IMG/VR virus record: IMGVR_UViG_3300010354_006595
Span: 1-25,195 of that record
Direction: 5' to 3' (one strand)
DNA length: 25,195 bases
Origin: a virus
Part shown: positions 16,901 through 22,994 of the stretch, one piece after another
Layout of the letters: each line of letters starts with the position of its first letter
How positions within the stretch are numbered: position 1 is the first letter of the stretch
The notes under the pieces: generated by a model
The model's database searches: none
What the model was told of the DNA's origin: nothing
The model's input: the letters and a program-made list of their open reading frames with translations, nothing else
Translations under genes and position numbers: made by a program

Positions 16901-17751
16901 CACTCATACTCCTTTTTCATTTCTTCAAATACTTTTTCAATTCCTTTATCTAAAGGAGTTTTTGGCAACCACCATCCAGTAATGTAGGTGTTTGCCTCAT
17001 TTCTTTTGTCCATCTGAACGCTATCTTTAGCAACTCCTGGTTTAATTTTTACATCATATCTACCAATACGATTAAACTGCCCCTGAATCATTTCGGCAAC
17101 AGATTTAATAGAGTCATTATGAAATGATGTAATGTGCAATGGATCAGTTGGTTTAAAGTTGTCATAACATTCCATGACCGTTTCTAACCCTTCACAACAG
17201 TCCTCGGCATAAAGAAACTGACGCTCTTCAGTACCATCAGTCATCATTTCAAATTCACCTTCCTCAAATCCCTTACGAATAAAATCAGTAATGACATGAG
17301 ATTTTTCTTGATCTTTCTCTACACCATAAACATTCCAAAACTTAACAGTCAATCCACCAAGAGTTTGAGTATAAAGTTCTCCAACACGCTTCAAAACACC
17401 GTAAGGAGAATGGCTCATATTGCTCATCTGTGATGATGCAAATACAAATGGTTTGCGGTACTCTGCAAGATACTGGAAAACATTTACCATCAGTCTTGCA
17501 TTATTATTGATGAAGTCATAAGTGTGTTGATACTTCTTGAGATAGCGAGAACCACCAACATCAAACGCAAGAAAGAACACAAAATCACATACTCGTATAT
17601 CGTGCATTAATTTTGTATTTGGAATTTTGGTAAGGTCTTGTTCCTCACCATTCACAACATCAAATTCCGTAACATCATGTCCTTTGTTACGAAGATACTC
17701 TGTCAGATATGCACCAATCTGTCCTTTAGATCCAAGAATAACTATTTTCAT
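16900..17751 (-). CDS. NAD-dependent epimerase/dehydratase
   Basis: 283 aa. GSKGQIG (7-13) is the dinucleotide-binding loop, FLAFDVGGSRY (60-70) a variant of the strand-4 segment, SSQ (106-108) and YGVLK with Tyr117 and Lys121 the catalytic set of extended SDR enzymes. The AFDVGG segment is reminiscent of the AADMGG motif in the adjacent GDP-mannose epimerase, so it may act on the same GDP-sugar series as an epimerase or reductase. The ATG at 17751 is 2 nt beyond the upstream stop; an earlier TTG is not needed. Exact reaction unknown. Confidence 0.75.
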   Translation of the reverse strand: MKIVILGSKGQIGAYLTEYLRNKGHDVTEFDVVNGEEQDLTKIPNTKLMHDIRVCDFVFFLAFDVGGSRYLKKYQHTYDFINNNARLMVNVFQYLAEYRKPFVFASSQMSNMSHSPYGVLKRVGELYTQTLGGLTVKFWNVYGVEKDQEKSHVITDFIRKGFEEGEFEMMTDGTEERQFLYAEDCCEGLETVMECYDNFKPTDPLHITSFHNDSIKSVAEMIQGQFNRIGRYDVKIKPGVAKDSVQMDKRNEANTYITGWWLPKTPLDKGIEKVFEEMKKEYE

Positions 17752-17753
17752 AT

Positions 17754-18812
17754 TCAAACAGGATGATACATTACAGTAATTTGAGAATTAATCCAGTCAT
17801 ATGTCTTGCGAATACCCTCCTCAAGAGTTTGAGAATAGTCCCAACCAAGTTTTTTACGAATCAAATCGTTATTAGAGTTACGACCACGAACGCCAAGAGG
17901 ACCATGAACATGGTTCTTCTCAACTTTTTTATCAGCAACTTTAGCAGCGGTATCTACTAGTTGATTGATTGTCACCATCTCTTCAGAACCAATGTTTACG
18001 GGCCCAATAAAATTGGAGTCCATCAAACGACGTGTTGCTTCAATACATTCATCAATGTATAGGAATGAGCGAGTCTGTTTGCCATCACCCCACACTTCAA
18101 TAGTTCCACCTTCTGAAGGAAGTTCTGCTACCTTACGGCAGATTGCTGCAGGGGCTTTTTCACGACCACCTTGCCAGGTTCCTTCTGGACCGAAAATATT
18201 GTGGTAACGAGCAACCCTAACTGGAATACCATAATTGCGATTATAGGCAAAATACAGTCTCTCTGAAAAAAGTTTTTCCCATCCATATTCGGAGTCTGGG
18301 TTTGCTGGATACGCGGACTCTTCACGACAGTCGGGATTATTTGGGTCAAGTTGATTATGCTCTGGATACATACATGCTGAACCAGAGTAAAAGATTTTTG
18401 TCTTATTAAGTTCTTTAAATTCGTTCAGTTGTCGCTGCGCTTCAAGAACGTTCAAATTAATCTGAACAGAATTATGCATAATATCTGCATCATTCTCACC
18501 AGTAAAGACAAATCCTGCACCACCCATATCAGCAGCAAACTGATAGATTTCATCAAAGGTATTAATATACTTTGATGGTACAAAATGGTAAAAATTACCA
18601 AGGTGACCTTTGAATTGAATTACTCTTTCAACAAAAGTAATATCTCTCAAATCACCCTGAATAAATTCATGTGCTTCTGTTTCAGAAAACTCTGGACGCT
18701 TTAAATCAACACCACGAACCCAATAACCTTCGGAACGTAGTCTTTTTACCATATGACTTCCAATAAAGCCACCAGCACCAAGCACAAGTGCTGTCTTCTT
18801 ATATTCACTCAT
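17754..18812 (-). CDS. GDP-mannose 3,5-epimerase-like protein
   Basis: 352 aa. It would convert GDP-D-mannose to GDP-L-galactose, using enzyme-bound NAD+. Seen: GAGGFIGSH (12-20), FAADMGGAGF (92-101), SGSACMYPE with Cys147, YGWEK with Tyr176 and Lys180, RYHNIFGPEGTWQGGREKAP with Lys219, WGDGKQTRSF and GVRGRNSNN. These match the plant enzyme almost motif for motif, including the Cys/Tyr/Lys/Lys set at the same spacing. Relative to my recollection of the plant protein there is an extra segment of about 15 residues (about 64-86) ahead of the AADMGG strand. A good promoter lies just upstream, and AGGAG is present 13 nt before the ATG. It gives the cluster a GDP-L-sugar route. Confidence 0.87.
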   Translation of the reverse strand: MSEYKKTALVLGAGGFIGSHMVKRLRSEGYWVRGVDLKRPEFSETEAHEFIQGDLRDITFVERVIQFKGHLGNFYHFVPSKYINTFDEIYQFAADMGGAGFVFTGENDADIMHNSVQINLNVLEAQRQLNEFKELNKTKIFYSGSACMYPEHNQLDPNNPDCREESAYPANPDSEYGWEKLFSERLYFAYNRNYGIPVRVARYHNIFGPEGTWQGGREKAPAAICRKVAELPSEGGTIEVWGDGKQTRSFLYIDECIEATRRLMDSNFIGPVNIGSEEMVTINQLVDTAAKVADKKVEKNHVHGPLGVRGRNSNNDLIRKKLGWDYSQTLEEGIRKTYDWINSQITVMYHPV

Positions 18813-18837
18813 AGAAAAGTATTCACTCCTATTATAT

Positions 18838-18866
18838 ATTATAGATTAATTACAGATAGATTGCAA
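18838..18866 (-). promoter_or_regulatory. Internal sigma70-like promoter in the glycan cluster
   Basis: On the minus strand TTGCAA (18866-18861), 17 nt, TATAAT (18843-18838). Initiation near 18831 gives a roughly 20-nt leader containing AGGAG before the GDP-mannose epimerase ATG at 18812. The -35 element lies within the last codons of the upstream epimerase/reductase gene (stop at 18846), and this is the only real intergenic gap (33 nt) inside the cluster. Confidence 0.5.
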
Positions 18867-19664
18867 CCCAGAGTATAGGTCAATTTCCTGTTTAAACCCC
18901 AAGTCTCTAAGTTTATCTGCATTTAGAGCAAAGTTTTTTGCCTGAACTAATTGATTGAATCTAGGTGTTTCTATCGACAAAAGTTCACTTTCACTTCCTA
19001 GATTTTTTTTACAAAGTTCAATGATATTCCTAAACGGTAATGCAGTTCCGCTTGCAATATTATAAATGGAGTTGAGTTTTCCTTTGTCCATAACCAATTT
19101 CAGAGCCCTACAAACATCTTTGACATGCATATAGTCTCTTAAGTCTTCTCCATTATTGTAGAGAGTGATGGGTTCATTATTTCTCATCAACTCAATTAAA
19201 AACCCAAGTACGTTTTTCTTCGCAGAAACAGTCTTGTCTTGCCCATAAACATTTGCAATTCTCATGATGCGATATTTCACATCATAAACTTGACAGAACG
19301 AAATAATCATTTGTTCTGCTGTCCGTTTAGTGATGGAGTAAAACCCCCTAGGATCGCAGAGTGCATCTTCCTTTGCATACAAAATATCTGGACCATATAC
19401 AAATCCAGTGCTGACATAATTAAAAACAATGTCTTTGGATTTGCAATGTTCCAGAGTTTCCATTAGCACATTCAGATTTGTTCTGACATCTAATGTCACA
19501 TCTCCCAAAACATTATAATTGGAAGTTGTACTAATCAAATATAAGATATTATCCGTCTTTGGTTTTCTTTCTTCTCTTGAAATAGCAATGACTTCATCGG
19601 AAAACAATTTACAAAATGTTCCGCCGATGAATCCCGTTGCGCCATAAACAGATATTTTATTCAT
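18846..19664 (-). CDS. NAD(P)-dependent sugar-nucleotide reductase/epimerase
   Basis: 272 aa. VYGATGFIG (6-14), VSTGFVYG (84-91) and FYSITKRTAE with Tyr109 and Lys113 define an extended SDR. Its position directly after the dTDP-glucose 4,6-dehydratase and 3,5-epimerase genes, where rmlD or a 4-ketoreductase normally lies, suggests it reduces the dTDP-4-keto-6-deoxysugar to rhamnose, fucose or a similar sugar. It is not a clear RmlD by motif. The ATG at 19664 is used since the protein then begins at the Rossmann fold; a GTG three codons earlier is possible. It overlaps the upstream gene by 8 nt. Confidence 0.75.
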   Translation of the reverse strand: MNKISVYGATGFIGGTFCKLFSDEVIAISREERKPKTDNILYLISTTSNYNVLGDVTLDVRTNLNVLMETLEHCKSKDIVFNYVSTGFVYGPDILYAKEDALCDPRGFYSITKRTAEQMIISFCQVYDVKYRIMRIANVYGQDKTVSAKKNVLGFLIELMRNNEPITLYNNGEDLRDYMHVKDVCRALKLVMDKGKLNSIYNIASGTALPFRNIIELCKKNLGSESELLSIETPRFNQLVQAKNFALNADKLRDLGFKQEIDLYSGLQSICN

Positions 19665-20193
19665 ACTTATCACACTCTTTAAATGATGTTCCTTTGGAAT
19701 CTTTATCCGACAGAATTGGTGATGTCACATTCCAATTAATATTCAAATCATTATCATTCCACATTAAGGTTCGTTCATATTCTGAATAACGATAGTCAGT
19801 GACTTTATACAACACTTCTGCCTGATAAGAAACAGCACAGAATCCGTGAGCGAACCCAGGGGGAACCCACAGTTGTCTTGGTCCTGGAGTCAAACGGACA
19901 CCCATCCATTGACCGTATGTGCTTGAACTTTGACGCAAATCCACAATTACATCATAGATTTCACCAGCAATACACCGCACCAATTTCCCCTGTGGATGTT
20001 GAATCTGATAATGCAGACCTCTTACCACATTCTTTGTAGAGATTGAGTGGCAGTCCTGCACGAACTCATAGTTCCCAATAATTTTTTGAATATCACGGAG
20101 ATTGAAAGACTCTGTGAAAGAACCCCTCTTATCCTCAAAAACTTCAGTTGTGATAATATATGCGTCTTTTAGACTAGTTCCGATTGCGTTCAT
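19657..20193 (-). CDS. rfbC: dTDP-4-dehydrorhamnose 3,5-epimerase
   Basis: 178 aa, as expected for RmlC/RfbC. It epimerises C3 and C5 of dTDP-4-dehydro-6-deoxyglucose. Seen: VFEDKRGSF (18-26), VVRGLHYQ with His61, QGKLVRCIAGEIYDVIVDLR (68-87, first Lys being catalytic Lys70), LWVPPGFAHGF (108-118) and the Tyr-rich YKVTDYRYS. The cupin layout is complete. The start at 20193 aligns with the typical family N-terminus; a start at 20220 would add nine residues with no counterpart and a ribosome site too close. It overlaps rfbB by 20 nt. Confidence 0.92.
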   Translation of the reverse strand: MNAIGTSLKDAYIITTEVFEDKRGSFTESFNLRDIQKIIGNYEFVQDCHSISTKNVVRGLHYQIQHPQGKLVRCIAGEIYDVIVDLRQSSSTYGQWMGVRLTPGPRQLWVPPGFAHGFCAVSYQAEVLYKVTDYRYSEYERTLMWNDNDLNINWNVTSPILSDKDSKGTSFKECDKYE

Positions 20194-21100
20194 ACCATTC
20201 AATTGTTTTGTCAAGTCCATCCTCTAGAGAAAAGCGTGGAGACCACTTCAATTCGTGTCGGATTTTTGTAATGTCCGTGGAATAACGACGGTCGTGTCCT
20301 GGACGGTCTTTGACATATTCTATCATATCTTCCGTCATATTCATACGGTCCAGAATCATTCTCACAAGGTCAATGTTTCTGAACTCACATTCTCCACCAA
20401 TATTATACTTCTGACCGAACTTACCTTTCAACCACACCTCAATCAATGCTTCACAATGGTCCTGAACATACAACCAATCACGAATTTGTTTGCCATCACC
20501 ATAGATAGGAACTTTCTTACCTGCTAAAAGATTTGTAATGGTTTTAGGAATCATCTTTTCGTGATACTGTCTAGGTCCATAGTTATTGGAACAGTTTGTA
20601 ATCACTGCAGGTAATCCATAGGTGTTGTGATATGCCATTACAAAATGGTCGCTTGCTGCTTTAGATGCGGAGTATGGATTTCGAGGAGAATAGTTTGATT
20701 TCTCTGTAAAGTATCCATCCTCAATTGAACCATAAACTTCATCCGTTGAGATATGAATGAACTTCTGAACTTCATACTTCAGAGATAGATTTAAAAGATT
20801 CACTGTCCCATTGATATTCGTCAGGATAAATGGAGAGCAATCCTGAATGGAATTATCTACATGGCTTTCTGCAGCAAAATGAAAAACCGTGGAAGGTTTG
20901 TGTTCTTTAAAAACACGCTCACACCCACTCTCATCAGCAATGTCAATCGTATAGAGGAAGACTCTATCTGGAATATTGTGCCAGTCTGCAGCATAAGTCA
21001 AACTGTCAATACACACAATGTCTTCTGTGGTGCAGGTGACTAAATGATGAAGAAAATTACTCCCAATAAATCCAGCACCACCCGTAACTATTATGCTCAT
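20174..21100 (-). CDS. rfbB: dTDP-glucose 4,6-dehydratase
   Basis: 308 aa, slightly short for the family. It converts dTDP-glucose to dTDP-4-keto-6-deoxyglucose with bound NAD+. Seen: VTGGAGFIGSN (5-15), HFAAESHVD (74-82), STDEVYG with Asp120 and Glu121, YSASKAASD with Tyr143 and Lys147, CSNNYGPRQYHEKMIP, and RPGHDRRY near the C-terminus. All catalytic residues are present. No RmlA (glucose-1-phosphate thymidylyltransferase) is encoded in the window, so dTDP-glucose must come from the host or from elsewhere in the genome. The ATG overlaps the preceding stop by 4 nt. Confidence 0.94.
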   Translation of the reverse strand: MSIIVTGGAGFIGSNFLHHLVTCTTEDIVCIDSLTYAADWHNIPDRVFLYTIDIADESGCERVFKEHKPSTVFHFAAESHVDNSIQDCSPFILTNINGTVNLLNLSLKYEVQKFIHISTDEVYGSIEDGYFTEKSNYSPRNPYSASKAASDHFVMAYHNTYGLPAVITNCSNNYGPRQYHEKMIPKTITNLLAGKKVPIYGDGKQIRDWLYVQDHCEALIEVWLKGKFGQKYNIGGECEFRNIDLVRMILDRMNMTEDMIEYVKDRPGHDRRYSTDITKIRHELKWSPRFSLEDGLDKTIEWYERNRN

Positions 21101-21591
21101 TTTTGACCGTATTTTTCTAAGAGTTCTGGAGAATATTGTTCTGGCACCTCTATAATTTCTTGTTGTTCCCTTTTTTCTTTTTCAAGTAAGTAAACTCTAT
21201 TTCTAAGTTCTGTAGAGGAATACTGATGCCTTCTCAGATGATAGAAGATTTCTATACCGTGGTCAATACAATATTGCTTTCCTGTAAAATCTCTGTTCTC
21301 ATATTCCTCACTCAAAAATCTTATATCAATTGTCTGTGTCTGAATTAGATTGAGGAGGTCTGCTTCAGTTTCATACACAAGGATTTCATCAACATACTTA
21401 CATCCCTGCAGTTGAACATAACGCTCATAGACCGTCTGGACTGGTTTGTTCTTTGCACCAGGACGGTCAATGGTTGGATCAACTTGAAGTGCTACTTTCA
21501 GATAATCACACATTTCCTTTTCCATTTTGAGCATTGTAATGTGCCCAGCGTGGAAAAGGTCAAATGAACTGCAGTTAAATCCTATCTTCAT
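21097..21591 (-). CDS. Cytidylyltransferase-like nucleotidyltransferase (TagD/RfaE type)
   Basis: 164 aa. FDLFHAGHITML (10-21) holds the HxGH signature, and SSTELRNR (125-132) takes the place of the second nucleotide-binding motif of the cytidylyltransferase superfamily, which includes glycerol-3-phosphate, ethanolamine-phosphate and heptose-phosphate nucleotidyltransferases. It would activate a small phosphate compound to a CDP (or ADP) derivative, for example for phospho-substituents on the glycan. The Lys/Glu-rich C-terminus (about 133-164) looks helical. It is the first gene of the glycan cluster. No ribosome-binding site is visible; a late-promoter-like element lies 18-25 nt upstream. 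Confidence 0.8.
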   Translation of the reverse strand: MKIGFNCSSFDLFHAGHITMLKMEKEMCDYLKVALQVDPTIDRPGAKNKPVQTVYERYVQLQGCKYVDEILVYETEADLLNLIQTQTIDIRFLSEEYENRDFTGKQYCIDHGIEIFYHLRRHQYSSTELRNRVYLLEKEKREQQEIIEVPEQYSPELLEKYGQK

Positions 21592-21608
21592 GCTGATTAT
21601 TTTTCGAA

Positions 21609-21616
21609 TATTTATT
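21609..21616 (-). promoter_or_regulatory. Possible T4-type late promoter (AATAAATA)
   Basis: AATAAATA read on the minus strand, 17 nt ahead of the cytidylyltransferase ATG, matches the NATAAATA element described for late promoters of cyanomyoviruses. If used it would start the glycan cluster with a very short leader. Short AT-rich octamers occur by chance, so this is tentative. Confidence 0.35.
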
Positions 21617-21648
21617 ATTCATTTAAAGGGTCATTTTGACTCCACCAC

Positions 21649-21882
21649 CTAGTTTGACTGAACTAGGAAAAGTTGGGTTAACTTTGATATCTCGGAAATA
21701 CCAAAGAATGCACACAAAAATAGTACGTCCCAAAGTTTAAGTTTGATAGCAAATGGTACGGTAAGAATACCTCCAATACATTTGATTAACAAACCATATT
21801 TAAATTCTCCCCATAACATAGTTTGATAACCAAGTATGAGGAGCATATTTCCAATCCACCTAAGCAAATCAGATTTAGACAT
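21649..21882 (-). CDS. Small membrane protein
   Basis: 77 aa, no recognised domain. Three hydrophobic stretches (about residues 8-20, 30-45 and 50-70) suggest two or three membrane helices joined by short Lys-containing loops. The start at 21882 is supported by GGGAG 9 nt upstream and follows the previous stop by 25 nt; an ATG at 21933 would add 17 residues but has its purine run only 2 nt away. The protein resembles small conserved hypothetical proteins I associate with cyanomyoviruses. It is the last gene before the glycan cluster. Confidence 0.7.
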   Translation of the reverse strand: MSKSDLLRWIGNMLLILGYQTMLWGEFKYGLLIKCIGGILTVPFAIKLKLWDVLFLCAFFGISEISKLTQLFLVQSN

Positions 21883-21907
21883 AAGGGGTTGCTCCCGACC
21901 AGTGCTG

Positions 21908-22153
21908 TTAGAGACCATCCGTGTCTTCTTCATCACCTCTTATATAACAAGGAACTCTATCTGGATCAAGCCATTTAGTATATTCAAAATCTTCTATTGC
22001 GGTTAGAAGTTGCATTTGATTATCTAAGAGATACATGTCTCGATATCTTTTAGTCCAACTATCTGCTTTTTGAATACGATAATCTAGAAATCCATTATCA
22101 AGAGTTCCACATTCTACATAACGATATGGAAATCTTTCCAGAATGATTTTCAT
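21908..22153 (-). CDS. Hypothetical protein, 81 aa
   Basis: Soluble, acidic at the C-terminus (RGDEEDTDGL), rich in aromatic residues (ERFPYRYVECG, DSWTKRYRDMYLLD). No family recognised. The ATG overlaps the stop of the 71-aa gene by 4 nt, so the two are translationally coupled and served by the promoter at 22388-22416. The central MYLLDNQMQLLTAI part is probably helical. Confidence 0.65.
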   Translation of the reverse strand: MKIILERFPYRYVECGTLDNGFLDYRIQKADSWTKRYRDMYLLDNQMQLLTAIEDFEYTKWLDPDRVPCYIRGDEEDTDGL

Positions 22154-22365
22154 ACTACTTCAACAGATTCAAGATCTTGGGCAACATATTCCATCAGAAT
22201 TTCATAGTCATCAAGAGGGTCGCCTGAGAACACAACTCCTTCGTTTTCATAATAACGACGAACCTTTTTGAAAAGTTTCGGATTCTTTACGTCAAGGTAG
22301 AAGTCACCGTTTGCTGCACTACGAAGAGTTTGAACGTCTTTCTTAAATTTTGCTGTGAGAGTCAT
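22150..22365 (-). CDS. Hypothetical protein, 71 aa
   Basis: A small charged protein (MTLTAKFKKDVQTLRSAANG, then YLDVKNPKLFKKVRRYYENE and an acidic end), no recognised domain; similar small proteins occur in cyanomyoviruses as I recall. The ATG at 22365 is fixed by the promoter: transcription should begin near 22380, so a longer upstream reading frame would start inside the promoter. No strong ribosome site is present. First gene of a three-gene operon running to 21649. Confidence 0.7.
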   Translation of the reverse strand: MTLTAKFKKDVQTLRSAANGDFYLDVKNPKLFKKVRRYYENEGVVFSGDPLDDYEILMEYVAQDLESVEVV

Positions 22366-22387
22366 TGTTTTGAATGTTGACCTGACT

Positions 22388-22416
22388 ATTATAAGGGTTT
22401 GACTTGGAGAAGTCAA
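22388..22416 (-). promoter_or_regulatory. Strong sigma70-like promoter upstream of the 71-aa gene
   Basis: Minus strand: TTGACT (22416-22411), exactly 17 nt, TATAAT (22393-22388). Predicted start near 22380, 15 nt before the ATG at 22365. It lies between the CAU tRNA gene and the small-gene operon leading to the glycan cluster. Confidence 0.75.
22399..22416. repeat. Perfect 7-bp inverted repeat covering the -35 box
   Basis: TTGACTT, 4-nt spacer, AAGTCAA. On the minus strand the left arm contains the whole -35 hexamer. It may be an operator or a hairpin at the 3' end of the tRNA transcript; there is no T-run after it, so it is not a typical terminator. Confidence 0.5.
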
Positions 22417-22441
22417 GATGGACAGATTTGTTTCTGTCCTA

Positions 22442-22515
22442 TGCTGGTTGTGGGGATCGAACCCACCTTAGGCGAATTATGAGTTCGCTGCTTTCGACCA
22501 GAGAGCTAAACCAGC
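22442..22515 (-). tRNA. tRNA with anticodon CAU (elongator Met or Ile2)
   Basis: 74 nt cloverleaf: acceptor GCTGGTT/AACCAGC with discriminator A, D-stem GCTC/AAGC with one mismatch, anticodon stem GCGAA/TTCGC around loop CTCATAA, variable CTAAG, T-arm GTGGG-TTCGATC-CCCAC. The anticodon stem lacks the three G-C pairs of initiator tRNA. CAU could decode AUG, or AUA if the cytidine is converted to lysidine; sequence alone does not settle this. No CCA is encoded. It starts 3 nt after the CCA end of tRNA-Ile(UAU), so the two are co-transcribed. Confidence 0.93.
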
Positions 22516-22518
22516 ATT

Positions 22519-22593
22519 TGGTAGGACTGCTGAGACTTGAACTCAGTTCACACCGTTATAAGCAGTGGGCCTTAACCCATAGGCGACAGTCCC
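22519..22593 (-). tRNA. tRNA-Ile(UAU)
   Basis: Acceptor GGGACTG/CAGTCCT (first pair G-U), D-stem GCCT/AGGC, anticodon stem CACTG/CGGTG with loop CTTATAA (anticodon UAU, codon AUA), T-arm CTGAG-TTCAAGT-CTCAG, discriminator A. CCA is encoded at 22521-22519, unlike the other tRNAs here. Anticodon UAU is uncommon in bacteria, which usually read AUA with a lysidine-modified CAU tRNA. A clear promoter ends about 8 nt upstream of the predicted 5' end. Confidence 0.93.
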
Positions 22594-22607
22594 TCGAAAC
22601 CGGATCT

Positions 22608-22636
22608 ATTGTAGAGGACCTGGAACTCTATGTCAA
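22608..22636 (-). promoter_or_regulatory. Sigma70-like promoter of the tRNA-Ile/CAU pair
   Basis: Minus strand: TTGACA (22636-22631), 17 nt, TACAAT (22613-22608). The -35 hexamer overlaps the TGA stop of the antitoxin-like gene. Transcription would begin near 22601, just ahead of tRNA-Ile at 22593. Confidence 0.75.
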
Positions 22637-22857
22637 CAACCTTCTTCATGGTCAGTGTGTATTCGTATCACATCATCATCCACATTAGACTCTTCAAACA
22701 CATGCACTACTTCATTATAAGGAACTATAACTGCGTTCCTTTCTCCATCTGTTATGATAAATGATTCACCATTTTCAACTCTTTCTATCAAAGTATCAAA
22801 ATTTGTTTGAAACTCTTCAACTGTAAATCTTTGAAGTTCGTCAATTTCTTGATTCAT
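22633..22857 (-). CDS. Phd/YefM-type antitoxin-like protein
   Basis: 74 aa. LQRFTVEEFQTNFDTLIERV (9-28), then ENGESFIITDGERNAVIVPY (29-48) matches the DNA-binding Phd/YefM fold: a short strand, helix of the 'eaRanl..ll..v' type, and a hairpin ending in the '.aVlvs' strand. The acidic tail (52-73) would be the toxin-neutralising part. Such proteins normally sit next to a RelE/Doc-type toxin; none is found here, since both flanks are tRNA genes. The ATG at 22857 is chosen because longer frames run into tRNA-Pro. Possible roles: neutralising a host toxin, or acting as a repressor. Confidence 0.72.
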   Translation of the reverse strand: MNQEIDELQRFTVEEFQTNFDTLIERVENGESFIITDGERNAVIVPYNEVVHVFEESNVDDDVIRIHTDHEEGC

Positions 22858-22880
22858 TTTTTCATAAATTATTTTATGAG

Positions 22881-22954
22881 TCGGGCATAAAGGATTTGAA
22901 CCTTTGACCTTTCCGCCCCAAACGGAACGCGCTACCAAACTGCGCTAATGCCCG
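22881..22954 (-). tRNA. tRNA-Pro(UGG)
   Basis: 74 nt: acceptor CGGGCAT/ATGCCCG, discriminator A, D-stem GCGC/GCGC, anticodon stem TTCCG/CGGAA with loop TTTGGGG (anticodon UGG), variable AGGTC, T-arm AAAGG-TTCAAAT-CCTTT. No CCA is encoded. A strong promoter ends 11 nt upstream. Confidence 0.95.
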
Positions 22955-22965
22955 ATTACTTGTTA

Positions 22966-22994
22966 AGTATACTACTTCTTAATCCACCTGTCAA
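22966..22994 (-). promoter_or_regulatory. Sigma70-like promoter of tRNA-Pro
   Basis: Minus strand: TTGACA (22994-22989), 17 nt, TATACT (22971-22966). The -35 box lies inside the last codons of the 50-aa membrane-protein gene, whose stop is 22974-22972. Start expected near 22959, about 5 nt before tRNA-Pro. Confidence 0.78.

Noticed and set aside
22404-22688. Plus-strand reading frame across the tRNA pair
   Set aside because: It reads through two tRNA genes on the opposite strand and a promoter; it is not a gene.
22858-22938. Extended start for the antitoxin-like protein
   Set aside because: The extension is the translation of tRNA-Pro.
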